NCBI RefSeq assembly: GCF_016894245.1
Contig: NZ_CP069792.1
Location: forward strand, 1,178,001-1,242,000
Direction of reading: 5' to 3'
Source of the DNA: Corynebacterium kroppenstedtii
GTDB taxonomy: Bacteria > Actinomycetota > Actinomycetes > Mycobacteriales > Mycobacteriaceae
DNA: 64,000 bases
The notes beneath the pieces were generated by a model. It ran no database searches and was not told the origin of the DNA. It saw nothing but the letters and a program-made list of their open reading frames with translations. This document shows, in pieces, positions 9,289-18,143 of this stretch. The first letter of the stretch is position 1. Each line of letters opens with the position of its first letter. The translations under genes were made by a program, and so were the position numbers.

Positions 9289-12200
9289 GTGGGTAGTTCA
9301 TCCGCGCAGTCGGTGGTGCGTCGTTCACCTGAGCGTGCCGACGGGAATGATGAATCTTCCACGGTGATGTCGATGCAGACAGTCGTTCCTTATGCCGACA
9401 GGTGGTGCCCGGAGCTTCCAGAACCTCGTGAGATTCCTGTTGATCAGTCGCCAGAGGCTCCGCGTTCCCCTCAGCAGCCGCTATTTCGTCGGCTCTTGCC
9501 TTTAGTGATGGTGGTCGCGGTGCTCGGGATGGTCGCTATCATGGTTGTTTCCGGAAACGCTGCCAACCCTATGACCTACCTTTTTCCGCTGATCATGGTT
9601 GCGTCCATGGTGGGGATGGTGACGGGGAATCAGGCCCAGTCTGTCGACGAACGACGCCGTGTGTATCTGAGGCACATTGACCGATGTCGGCGGGAATCCA
9701 GGGAAGACGCTGAACAGCAGCGCTCCATGATGGAGTTTGTGGATCCCGATCCCCACACCTTGACGCTCTTTGTGGGAAGTGACCGCATGTGGGAGCGGGG
9801 TCGGTACGACGACGATTTTGCCCATGTGCGCATCGGAACAGCGTCCCAACGTGCGCGAACCCATGTGAGTATTGGGGAAATCAATGCGGTGGAGGATATT
9901 GATCCGATTTGTGCCCTGGCCTTGCGTCGCGCGCTCAGAGAATCATTGGTTCTCTCGGATGTCCCAGTGTGCCTGGCACTGGGTGACTTTTCGACGGTGT
10001 ACATCGGTGGGTCCGATGGGCGGAAAGTTGTTCGTTCGCTGCTGGCCCAATTAATCACGCTGCATGGTCCGGAGGCTATTCGGATTATCGTGTGTGGCCA
10101 TCCGCGATCGTGGCCGTGGCTGCCATGGATTCCACATTCGGATGGCCAGGAGGCGTTTCCCGATTCTGAGGCAGTGGTGACGGTCTTGGATGACTATTGG
10201 TCAGATATGTCTGGGGCCTTTATTTCTCGTGATGACTCCGGGCCTCAACTTGTTCTCATTATCGACGGTTCTGCGCCGCTCACCGTCGCCCATCATCCGG
10301 CGGTGGCCAGCGTGATTGTCGTCGGCACTGCCGATGAGGATGTGGTGTCGGAAATTCAGGGCCAGCAGCGTCGGTATGTGATGGATGAGTGGGAGGCTCA
10401 CGCGGCGGAAGTAGGCATCGCGCTTCGGGCTGATCATGGAATGATTTCCGCATTAACGACGTCGGGTCTGGATACTTTTGCCCACGCTGATACGCTTTTT
10501 GAGCAGGAACTTGATGTTCTTGCTCGTTCGATGGCACGGTACACGCGGCCGACGGCCGACGTGCGTGCTGAGCAGTCATCGGCCGGGATCGACGAAGTAG
10601 AACTTGTGCTAGGTGTAGCGACGCCTCTTCTGGTGTCACCGTCGTCTGCATGGACTGAAAAGCGGGGAGCGGAGCGTCTTCGCATCCCTTTGGGCGTGAC
10701 CAATGACGGTGACCCCTTCTGCTTGGATATCAAAGAATCCGCGGAGGGCGGATCGGGGCCGCACGGTTTATGCGTCGGTGCAACCGGCTCAGGCAAGAGT
10801 GAATTGTTGCGAACCTTGGTGCTCTCGCTTGTCGCGTCGCACTCACCTGAACAGCTCAATCTCGTTCTTGTTGATTTCAAAGGTGGCGCAACCTTCATAG
10901 GCATGGAACAGCTGCCTCATGTTGCAGCGGTGATTACGAACTTGGACGATGAATCCGCACTCGTTGATCGTATGGAGGATGCTCTTCAAGGGGAGCTCAC
11001 TCGGCGTCAAGAATTCCTTCGTTCCCACGGCGTGTCGTCATCGGTGGAATACGCCGAGATGCGACGTCAACAACCTGCCCATGGCGCTGGTAATGACAGT
11101 GATTATCTGCCTCTGCCGGCGCTCGTCATCATTATTGATGAGTTCTCGGAATTATTGAGTGCACATCCTGGGTTTATTGACACCTTCGTAGCGATTGGAC
11201 GGTTGGGTCGCTCTCTAGGGATCCACCTTCTTTTAGCGACGCAGCGCCTGGAAGAAGGACGATTGCGGGGCCTCGATGCCCATCTGAGTTACCGCATCGG
11301 GCTTCGCACATTTTCTGCAGGGGAGTCGAGGATTGTTCTTGGCGTCAACGACGCTCACACTCTTCCCAAAGAACCCGGTTATGGCCTCGCGCGAGTGGGT
11401 GGGGATTCCATCACCGCATTTCGTGCAACCTATGTCTCCCGACGCTGGAATGGTTCGGTTGCATCGGAGGCTGCTGGTTCCTCCGCCGGGTTGGCAGCGT
11501 CGCCACAACCATCAACAATTTTGCGCATTGCCATTGACCGTTTGAGTATCGACGGACCCTGCGCATCGGAGGTGGCACGCTTTGTACCTGCCCGAACGAT
11601 ATGGCTGCCGCCCTTACCTGACGTCTTAACCATGTCCGAATTGAATACTCGGACTCGTCGTCTCACACGCGACCACACCTGTTCCAACGAAGGTCTTCAG
11701 ATAACGATCGGCCTGATCGACGCACCACGGACCCAACGTCAAATCCCATGGACTATTGACCTGCGGGGATCAGCCGGGCATGTCGGCATTATTGGCGGAC
11801 CGCAGTCAGGAACAACAACCGTGGCACGAAGTGTGGTCACGACGTTGACGTTGTCCCGTACCAGTGATCAGGCGCAGTTTTATGTCCTGGACATGGGCGG
11901 ATCCGGCCTAGGAACTCTGGAACGATTGCCGCACACGGTTGCCGTGGTTCATCGTCATGAACATGACCGCATCCTTCGTCTGGTCAATGAAGTCGCTGTG
12001 TTAGCCGAGGACCGTCGGGAGGAATGGCTCCGGCAGGGGTGGGCCAGTGTTGATGTTGCCCGCGGCCATGGGCTCAGTGACATCTTCGTGGTCATCGACG
12101 GGTGGCACGTCATAACGACAGATTTCCCCGACGTGGCCGATGCGCTCTCGCTCCTTATTGCGGATGGTCTCTCGGTAGGGATTCATGTCATTATTACGGC

Positions 12201-13437
12201 TAATAGATGGTCCGCGGTGCGGCCCCAGGTCCGTGACTTACTGGGAACGAAAATTGAATTATCGCTGGGAGATCCCCTGGAATCGTTGATTGACAGGAAA
12301 CTATCTGAACGGATACCCAGCCGCCCAGGCCGGGCAATAGTGAAATGGAAAGGGACCAGCCTTCATGCTTTGGTTGTCCACTCAACCAACCAAGATATTG
12401 CCGAGGTGACGCGCATAGCGGCGCAACGAGGGGACACTCGAGTTCCCCCGCTGCGGGTTCTTCCCGACGTCCTCACACGTGAGGAACTCGACCCCGTTCT
12501 TCCTCCAGCGATCGCGATGGGCCGCGAGAGCGTGCGTCTATCAACGTGGTCGTGGTCAACGGTGGCAAACCCGGCCATGCTCATCGTCGGCAAAGGGGAG
12601 AGTGGACGAACAACGACGCTTCGCTCACTCATTCACGGCATTACAAGCGCGTATAAACCCAAGAATTTCGGAAAGAAACCGGCTGAGGATAAGGATGCGG
12701 AGGGCGAGGGCTCTACAGCCGATGCCACAACCGCTGCTGATGTAACAACCGCTGCTGATACAACAAGTACAGCTGATGCGCCTACCGCGGCCATCGTCGT
12801 CATTGATCCACGACGGACCCTGCTGGCAGAAGTCCCGAGCGAGTATGACGCCGGATATGCCTCGACACCCTCCGCCGCAGACACTGTGATTGCTCAGCTG
12901 ACCACCACCATGAACATGCGCTTACCTGGTGATTCCATCACCCCGCAGGAGCTGAAGGACAGATCCTGGTGGTCCGGCCCAGAGATTTTTCTTCTTATCG
13001 ACGATTACGACCTTCTTACGATCTCGCCGTCCGTCATGAGTGGATTTATCAGTGTGCTTCCACATGCCCGCGACATCGGGGTGCATATCGTCGTGGCGCG
13101 ACGAGCATCAGGAATGATGCGCGCAGCTCACGATCCTCTGCTCGCAGGAATGCGTGCCATCAACGGGGTGGTCGCGCTGCTATCCGCGGATAAAGACGAT
13201 GGCCCATTATTCGGGGTGCCATTGCGGCCAGCTCTTCCAGGCCGTGCGCACATCGTTGTCAACGGAGCGACCAGCGAAATTCATCTCGCGCGTGCGCAGC
13301 TTTCACCCGAGGACAGTACCGAGGATGAGGACAAAAAATACAGTCCCATTGGCAATGACGCGGATGGCACAACCACGGTTGGCACGGACGTAGTCGATGG
13401 CACCACGGCAGACAGAAATAGCACCGAACAGAAATAG
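9289..13437 (+). CDS. eccC: ESX-4 type VII secretion ATPase EccC (three FtsK/SpoIIIE domains)
   Basis: EccC is the motor of type VII secretion and recognises WXG100 substrates. The protein has two transmembrane helices (about residues 70–88 and 96–112) and three P-loop domains. Domain 1 has a full Walker A, GATGSGKS (about 497–504), and a Walker B-type IIIDEFSEL. Domain 2 has the variant GGPQSGTTT (about 836–844) and domain 3 GKGESGRTT (about 1101–1109), both lacking the P-loop Lys. That matches the family picture in which domain 1 is the active ATPase. I chose the GTG at 9289 because TAGGGGG stands 6 nt upstream; a GTG at 9271 is also in frame. A Thr/Ala/Asp repeat interrupts domain 3 (see the repeat entry). 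Confidence 0.95.
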   Translation: MGSSSAQSVVRRSPERADGNDESSTVMSMQTVVPYADRWCPELPEPREIPVDQSPEAPRSPQQPLFRRLLPLVMVVAVLGMVAIMVVSGNAANPMTYLFPLIMVASMVGMVTGNQAQSVDERRRVYLRHIDRCRRESREDAEQQRSMMEFVDPDPHTLTLFVGSDRMWERGRYDDDFAHVRIGTASQRARTHVSIGEINAVEDIDPICALALRRALRESLVLSDVPVCLALGDFSTVYIGGSDGRKVVRSLLAQLITLHGPEAIRIIVCGHPRSWPWLPWIPHSDGQEAFPDSEAVVTVLDDYWSDMSGAFISRDDSGPQLVLIIDGSAPLTVAHHPAVASVIVVGTADEDVVSEIQGQQRRYVMDEWEAHAAEVGIALRADHGMISALTTSGLDTFAHADTLFEQELDVLARSMARYTRPTADVRAEQSSAGIDEVELVLGVATPLLVSPSSAWTEKRGAERLRIPLGVTNDGDPFCLDIKESAEGGSGPHGLCVGATGSGKSELLRTLVLSLVASHSPEQLNLVLVDFKGGATFIGMEQLPHVAAVITNLDDESALVDRMEDALQGELTRRQEFLRSHGVSSSVEYAEMRRQQPAHGAGNDSDYLPLPALVIIIDEFSELLSAHPGFIDTFVAIGRLGRSLGIHLLLATQRLEEGRLRGLDAHLSYRIGLRTFSAGESRIVLGVNDAHTLPKEPGYGLARVGGDSITAFRATYVSRRWNGSVASEAAGSSAGLAASPQPSTILRIAIDRLSIDGPCASEVARFVPARTIWLPPLPDVLTMSELNTRTRRLTRDHTCSNEGLQITIGLIDAPRTQRQIPWTIDLRGSAGHVGIIGGPQSGTTTVARSVVTTLTLSRTSDQAQFYVLDMGGSGLGTLERLPHTVAVVHRHEHDRILRLVNEVAVLAEDRREEWLRQGWASVDVARGHGLSDIFVVIDGWHVITTDFPDVADALSLLIADGLSVGIHVIITANRWSAVRPQVRDLLGTKIELSLGDPLESLIDRKLSERIPSRPGRAIVKWKGTSLHALVVHSTNQDIAEVTRIAAQRGDTRVPPLRVLPDVLTREELDPVLPPAIAMGRESVRLSTWSWSTVANPAMLIVGKGESGRTTTLRSLIHGITSAYKPKNFGKKPAEDKDAEGEGSTADATTAADVTTAADTTSTADAPTAAIVVIDPRRTLLAEVPSEYDAGYASTPSAADTVIAQLTTTMNMRLPGDSITPQELKDRSWWSGPEIFLLIDDYDLLTISPSVMSGFISVLPHARDIGVHIVVARRASGMMRAAHDPLLAGMRAINGVVALLSADKDDGPLFGVPLRPALPGRAHIVVNGATSEIHLARAQLSPEDSTEDEDKKYSPIGNDADGTTTVGTDVVDGTTADRNSTEQK
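12727..12780 (+). repeat. Three 18-bp tandem units inside eccC
   Basis: Units start at 12727, 12745 and 12763. The first two differ only in the last three bases and the third is diverged. In frame they encode repeats of the type TTAAD-V/T in an acidic, Ala/Thr-rich loop just after the P-loop helix of ATPase domain 3. The period is a multiple of three, so copy-number change would keep the frame. Confidence 0.8.
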
Positions 13438-13479
13438 CACCGAAAAACTAAACGGGGTTGAGACACAAGGGGGAACTAC

Positions 13480-15084
13480 GTGACTGTGAGTACGACGACA
13501 ACGAACTACGCGCCACCACGCTTGACGCCGACGATGCCTCCTGACAATCATCAGGCCCGTATAAAAAGACATACCGAGTCCAGCCGGACACAGAGCGTCC
13601 CGGACGTTGTATCCATCGGGCGTAACACCCGAACTGAACAACGCATTATTTTGTGCCCGTCATGGTGGGGGCTACTCCGCCGGAAGCGGTGGGCTGATAA
13701 CTACATCGACGATGATGCACAGCGATATCAACACCCGGATACTGATCCTTCCTTCGCGCGCTCAGCGTTAACAGAGAACGCCCCCACCATCCTTCCGATG
13801 TCCGACGCGCTCTGCCGCATTGAGCCTGCTCTTCGGCCTATTTCGTTCGTTCTCCACATCGCAGGGCAATACGCGGGGTTGACAGCACTGACCCTTCCTG
13901 CCGACGAAGCAATGACCGACCTCGTCCCCATCGGTGACGGAAAGTCCTTCATGGACCCCCTGATCGCCGTCGTGAGCGCAGAAATTGAATCTGCCGTGGA
14001 GACTGGCCGAGTTCCGAGTTCCCGTGAACGAGACCTGATCGGGCCCGAGGGCGTCGAAGTTCTCGTCGTCGCTACAGACAAGACTACAAATAAGCCTGGT
14101 CGAGGTGCTGAACTTGTTGAATATGCCCTGAAAAAGCTGAATGAGGCATCCATCCCGGCCATGCGAGTGGGCATCGAAGAGATAGAGATTTCGGCACGTA
14201 TGGCCGGAGTTCTCTCGCGCGATTCGCAGCACGATATTCGCCCTATGAGTAGCGAGGCGCACCGCGCTGGGAACGAAACACATCGCGGTGGGGAGGACGC
14301 CACGCCGCCCCGGCCTGGACGAACCCAACAGAATCCACACAACAGGATGCGGACGGATAAGGATGCTTCACTAAACCCCCCGAAACGGAAGAAAACCGAC
14401 CTTCGTCCGCCGCGCCGCGATTATCGTCGTGGAGGATTCCTACTCCGCCACCGCAATGCGCTCGCGGTCACCATGTGCACCCTTGTCCTCATCGGGACAG
14501 CTCTCGCCGTCACGCTGCGCAGCGCGGGAAATCATGAGCAAACGAATCAAGCAGAAGCCAACCCTGAACGCACTGATGGCAACGACCGGGCAGAGGGGGG
14601 CGACGCAACCGGGGAACAAGCAGCACTATCCGCCGCACCAGCAAGTAGCGACCACCATGATCAGCCAGGCGGAATCGTCGATAACGGAATTGTCCGGGCA
14701 GCCTTGACCTCTGGATGGATACGGTCGCATTCGTCGACGCCGGAGCGCCTCATTTTGGAAGATCCTGCGGATGAAGACATACGGATCCTGGTCTCAGGTC
14801 ATCCCGTTCAACCAGACGTGACCGATGCACACCTCCGTGAACACGTGGAATCAATGGTCCAAACTCGAGCCGAGTTTTCCAACTACGCGCCCGAATCGGC
14901 GTGGCGGCAAGGTGCCGTGAGCTACGAAGAACGCCCAGAAGGCGGATCGGTGGTTCAGTGGACGACCTTTTTGCAAGAAGGAAAACAAGTCAGCGTCGGA
15001 TGCCAGTGGAAAGGGGAGCTCACTGCGAAACGTACAGCGGCATGCTCGACCGCCGCGCGCAGTGCAGAAGTCATGCCCTCATGA
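13480..15084 (+). CDS. Type VII secretion-associated protein (Rv3446c-like position)
   Basis: The GTG at 13480 has AAGGGGGA about 5 nt upstream, 42 nt after eccC. The 534-residue protein has an N-terminal soluble domain (about 100–260), a basic/Pro-rich linker, a single transmembrane helix (about 325–345, ALAVTMCTLVLIGTALAV) and an extracytoplasmic C-terminal domain of about 150 residues ending in a Cys-containing segment. This architecture and its place right after eccC match the T7SS-associated protein found in ESX-4 loci of mycobacteria and corynebacteria (Rv3446c position). Its biochemical job is not established. The preceding intracellular part is rich in Arg/Asn/His. Confidence 0.72.
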   Translation: MTVSTTTTNYAPPRLTPTMPPDNHQARIKRHTESSRTQSVPDVVSIGRNTRTEQRIILCPSWWGLLRRKRWADNYIDDDAQRYQHPDTDPSFARSALTENAPTILPMSDALCRIEPALRPISFVLHIAGQYAGLTALTLPADEAMTDLVPIGDGKSFMDPLIAVVSAEIESAVETGRVPSSRERDLIGPEGVEVLVVATDKTTNKPGRGAELVEYALKKLNEASIPAMRVGIEEIEISARMAGVLSRDSQHDIRPMSSEAHRAGNETHRGGEDATPPRPGRTQQNPHNRMRTDKDASLNPPKRKKTDLRPPRRDYRRGGFLLRHRNALAVTMCTLVLIGTALAVTLRSAGNHEQTNQAEANPERTDGNDRAEGGDATGEQAALSAAPASSDHHDQPGGIVDNGIVRAALTSGWIRSHSSTPERLILEDPADEDIRILVSGHPVQPDVTDAHLREHVESMVQTRAEFSNYAPESAWRQGAVSYEERPEGGSVVQWTTFLQEGKQVSVGCQWKGELTAKRTAACSTAARSAEVMPS

Positions 15085-15317
15085 TGCGGAAAACCATGAC
15101 GGTAGGCGCAAATATCCAGCATAGGGGTTTATGACAACCAATCGTGAGTGCGGATAGGCACCCGCTAGAAAAAATATTAAATAGGCGGGAACCGATTGAC
15201 GACTCACGAGTCTGTTCTCATACACCGCCACAACACCACGGAAAATCTCGGGATTGTAACGAGGCCGTGGTGGGGCGGGATTCGATATCAACACATTTCA
15301 CTAAGACGGGAAAACCA

Positions 15318-15629
15318 ATGAGCGGGCTTTTTGCTACCGAACACGAACTGATGACCACGACGGCTGGGAAAGTGGATGCCGTCAATGACCAAGTCCAAGC
15401 AGAACTTCAACGCCTACAAGGCACCGTCGACGGCGTAGCGGGAGCGTGGAAAGGAAACGCCAGCGTCGCCTTCGGAGAACTCATGGCCCAATGGAACGAC
15501 GCCGCGCTCCGTCTCCGTGAAGCGCTGAGCTCCATATCAGACAACATTCGCGCGAACGCCTCGGCATTTGCCACCACCGAAGAACAGAACGCCGCATCAT
15601 TCACCCAGCTAGGCGGCTTGTCTCTGTAA
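15318..15629 (+). CDS. WXG100 family ESX-4 substrate (first of pair)
   Basis: WXG100 proteins are about 100-residue helical hairpins secreted by type VII systems as pairs. This one has 103 residues with the Trp-X-Gly turn at residues 44–46 (AWKG). The C-terminal end carries FATTEEQNAASF, where the usual YxxxD/E export signal has Phe in place of Tyr (Phe84). The ATG at 15318 is chosen because the upstream part of the open frame (from 15144) has no WXG100 similarity and would give an atypical 161 residues. It is followed after 69 nt by the second WXG100 gene. Equivalent by position to EsxT/EsxU of mycobacterial ESX-4. Confidence 0.88.
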   Translation: MSGLFATEHELMTTTAGKVDAVNDQVQAELQRLQGTVDGVAGAWKGNASVAFGELMAQWNDAALRLREALSSISDNIRANASAFATTEEQNAASFTQLGGLSL

Positions 15630-15698
15630 AACCTCGAGACGTCACCCTGATCAACTGCCATAAACATCAAAAACATAAGGAAGAAAGAGAACAGCACT

Positions 15699-15992
15699 AT
15701 GAGCACCGACATGATCCACTACAGCTTTGGTGACATCGCGGCAGCCAGCGGAGATATCACCCAAACATCAGCACGTATCAATGCCTTACTCGATGAGCTC
15801 AAAAGCCAACTAGCGCCCATGGTCAGCACCTGGACCGGTGAATCTGCCTCCGCGTACCAGGCAGCCCAGCAACAATGGGACACCGCCGCAGCCGACCTCA
15901 ACCAAGTCCTCGCCACCATCGCGCGGGCAGTGGCAGACAGCAATGATTCCATGAGTGACATCAACCGCTCGGCTGCGGCATCCTGGAGTTAG
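15699..15992 (+). CDS. WXG100 family ESX-4 substrate (second of pair)
   Basis: A 97-residue protein with the Trp-X-Gly turn at residues 45–47 (TWTG) between two amphipathic helices, the standard WXG100 length and fold. The C-terminus (DINRSAAASWS) lacks an evident YxxxD/E signal, so it is probably carried as the partner of the preceding protein. AAGGAAG lies upstream of the ATG. Last gene of the ESX-4 cluster. Confidence 0.9.
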   Translation: MSTDMIHYSFGDIAAASGDITQTSARINALLDELKSQLAPMVSTWTGESASAYQAAQQQWDTAAADLNQVLATIARAVADSNDSMSDINRSAAASWS

Positions 15993-16047
15993 CGTAAATC
16001 CCAAGTACGCTCAGGTGGGTTAACGCTGGGCAATGGGGAAGCCACCA

Positions 16048-17145
16048 ATGGAGAAATTCACTGATTCATGCAGTGACTATTCATCTGCGCAGTTGAACTG
16101 CACGAAAACGGTAAATAAAATTCAAGGAATGAATTTTCTGCGTTCAGTGCGGCCCATCTTCCCGCGCACAGCGACCCACCATCGGTCAACGTCACGGGCG
16201 CACACAGCCACGGGCGCACAACAGCCCCACACGCTGGCCCGCACTGTCGCCACACTAGGAACGTGCGCAACTCTCGTCGGCGTCAGCCTTGCCGGATGCA
16301 CCTACAACTCTGAAGGAGCAGGAGAATCCGACGACCCCACTGAAACGATCTCAGTTCCTAAAGACGACACCATCGCCAACTCCATACCCGCAGCGCTGAA
16401 ACAAAAAGGCACCTTCACAGTTGGAACATCGGCGGACTTCGCCCCACTCGAATTTATCGGAAACGATGGAAAAACTATCGAAGGCGCCGAAATAGACATG
16501 GCCAAAGCCGTCGGAGACCTCTTCGGGCTCACCACGCAATTCACCAACGCAAGCTTCGACAGTCTCGTAGCATCCGTCGGAACCAAATATGACGCAGGAT
16601 TCTCATCGTTCGATGTCAAACCCGAACGGCTCGAACACACCAACATGGTCACGCTGTATACATCGGGGACCAAATACTCCGTCCTCAAAGACAACCCACG
16701 GAATATAGACCCCAGCGACATTTGTGGCGACTCCGTCGCCGTCCTGACCGGCTCCGTTTATGAAGAAATGGCCAACGATAAGAACGACGAGTGCAAGCAC
16801 AACGGCAAAAAGGGAGTCACGACCCAGTCGTACAAAAACTCTGCAGATGTCGCCACCGCTGTCGCCGGAGGTAAAGCCGACCTCTGGTTCTCTGACTCAC
16901 CCGTCGTTGACTATGCAGAGAAGCAATCCGAAGGGCGCGTTCAGCCGATCGGCAAAGTCGTCGACTCCACCCCCAAAGCCGCCATCGTCGCGAAGAAAGA
17001 CACCCAACTCGCCGACGCTATCCACGCCGCCATCCAAAAACTCATCGACGATGGAACGATGAAGAAAATCCTGGCCAAATGGGGAACCGAAGATTCCTTT
17101 ATCTCCGAATCGCAGCTCAATCCCAAGCCAGATGATGACGCATAA
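16048..17145 (+). CDS. Substrate-binding lipoprotein, amino-acid ABC type (family 3), copy 1
   Basis: Family 3 solute-binding proteins capture amino acids for ABC importers. The lipobox VSLAGC sets the acylated Cys near residue 84 of this start, after an unusually long n-region; the mature part contains GTSADFAPLEF, EGAEIDMAKAVG and DSLVASVGTKYD, all typical of the family. The start is uncertain: ATG 16048 has GGGGAAG upstream, while 16033 and 16129 are alternatives. No permease or ATPase gene is nearby, so it is an orphan binding protein. Its stop overlaps the start of a clearly related second copy by 14 nt, so the two arose by tandem duplication. Confidence 0.85.
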   Translation: MEKFTDSCSDYSSAQLNCTKTVNKIQGMNFLRSVRPIFPRTATHHRSTSRAHTATGAQQPHTLARTVATLGTCATLVGVSLAGCTYNSEGAGESDDPTETISVPKDDTIANSIPAALKQKGTFTVGTSADFAPLEFIGNDGKTIEGAEIDMAKAVGDLFGLTTQFTNASFDSLVASVGTKYDAGFSSFDVKPERLEHTNMVTLYTSGTKYSVLKDNPRNIDPSDICGDSVAVLTGSVYEEMANDKNDECKHNGKKGVTTQSYKNSADVATAVAGGKADLWFSDSPVVDYAEKQSEGRVQPIGKVVDSTPKAAIVAKKDTQLADAIHAAIQKLIDDGTMKKILAKWGTEDSFISESQLNPKPDDDA

Positions 17146-18103
17146 ACCTCATCGCGCCAGTCGAAGCGCGCGCCCGCGTGCGATTATGAGCCGCTACGCT
17201 AGCCACCGCGCCACATTAGTTGCAGTACTCGCGCTTGCCCTCACAGGAGGGCTATCCGGTTGCACATATAAATCCGAGGAAAGTCCAACAGGAAATAACG
17301 CAATAGCGTCCACCATCGATGCCCTCACCACCAACGATGACATCGCGAAGGCAGTGCCTGAGCCAATCAAGCCCCGCAGAACGCTCATTGTTGGAACCTC
17401 GGCCGACTATGCACCAGCAGAATTCGTTGGCTCCGACGGTAAAACCCTCGAAGGGTTCGAAATAGACCTCACGCGGGCACTAGCGCGTGTAATGGGACTT
17501 CAAGCAGACATTCGCAACTCGACGTTCGACAGCATCATCCCGTCCGTCGGCACTAAATTCGACGTCGGAATCTCCGCATTCACCATTAATGAAGAGCGAA
17601 TGAAACAAGTCAATATGGTTAGCTTGTATGATTCTGGGCGAGCATTCGGCGTCGCCAAAGGAAACCCCAAAAACGTCGACCCGCAGCACCTGTGCGGGCA
17701 GTCAGTAGCAGTGCAAACAGGATCACTACATGAAGAGGTCATGACCGACGAAGCGTCCCACTGCGATAGCGACGAAAAACTGACCCTCCAAAGCTATAAA
17801 AACCAAACCGACGCGTCCACAGCAGTCGTGGGGAGAAAAGCCGACGTCATGGTGGCAGACTCGCCAGTGGTCTCTTACGCAGTCAATCAATCCCAGGGGC
17901 GCCTTGACACCGTCGGGACCATCGTGAACCGGGCTCCTAAGTCAGCGATCGTCGCTCAAAACAACCAGCCCCTGGCAGAAGCCATTCGAGCTGCCACACA
18001 AGAGCTCATTGATAACGGCACCATGAAAACAATCATGGAAGCGTGGGCCAACAAAGGATCAGAAATCCCCGAAGCCCAAATAAACCCGCGCGTGTCCTCC
18101 TGA
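17132..18103 (+). CDS. Substrate-binding lipoprotein, amino-acid ABC type (family 3), copy 2
   Basis: 323 residues. Lipobox GLSGC with the Cys at residue 44, followed by TYKSEE, which parallels TYNSEG in copy 1. The mature domain aligns with copy 1 along its whole length (GTSADYAPAEF, EGFEIDLTRALA, DSIIPSVGTKFD, QSYKN, DSPVV). The start overlaps the end of copy 1 by 14 nt, so translation is probably coupled. An alternative start is ATG 17186. No transporter membrane subunits are in the window; ligand unknown. The neighbouring aminotransferase hints at an amino-acid ligand, but that is inference. Confidence 0.85.
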   Translation: MMTHKPHRASRSARPRAIMSRYASHRATLVAVLALALTGGLSGCTYKSEESPTGNNAIASTIDALTTNDDIAKAVPEPIKPRRTLIVGTSADYAPAEFVGSDGKTLEGFEIDLTRALARVMGLQADIRNSTFDSIIPSVGTKFDVGISAFTINEERMKQVNMVSLYDSGRAFGVAKGNPKNVDPQHLCGQSVAVQTGSLHEEVMTDEASHCDSDEKLTLQSYKNQTDASTAVVGRKADVMVADSPVVSYAVNQSQGRLDTVGTIVNRAPKSAIVAQNNQPLAEAIRAATQELIDNGTMKTIMEAWANKGSEIPEAQINPRVSS

Positions 18104-18143
18104 CACTTTTTGACGACACACCGACCGACACTGAGGAAGCCCA

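Noticed and set aside
11794..12615. Degenerate P-loops in EccC domains 2 and 3 as decay.
   Set aside because: Variation of these two domains is usual in the EccC family, where domain 1 is the main catalytic one.
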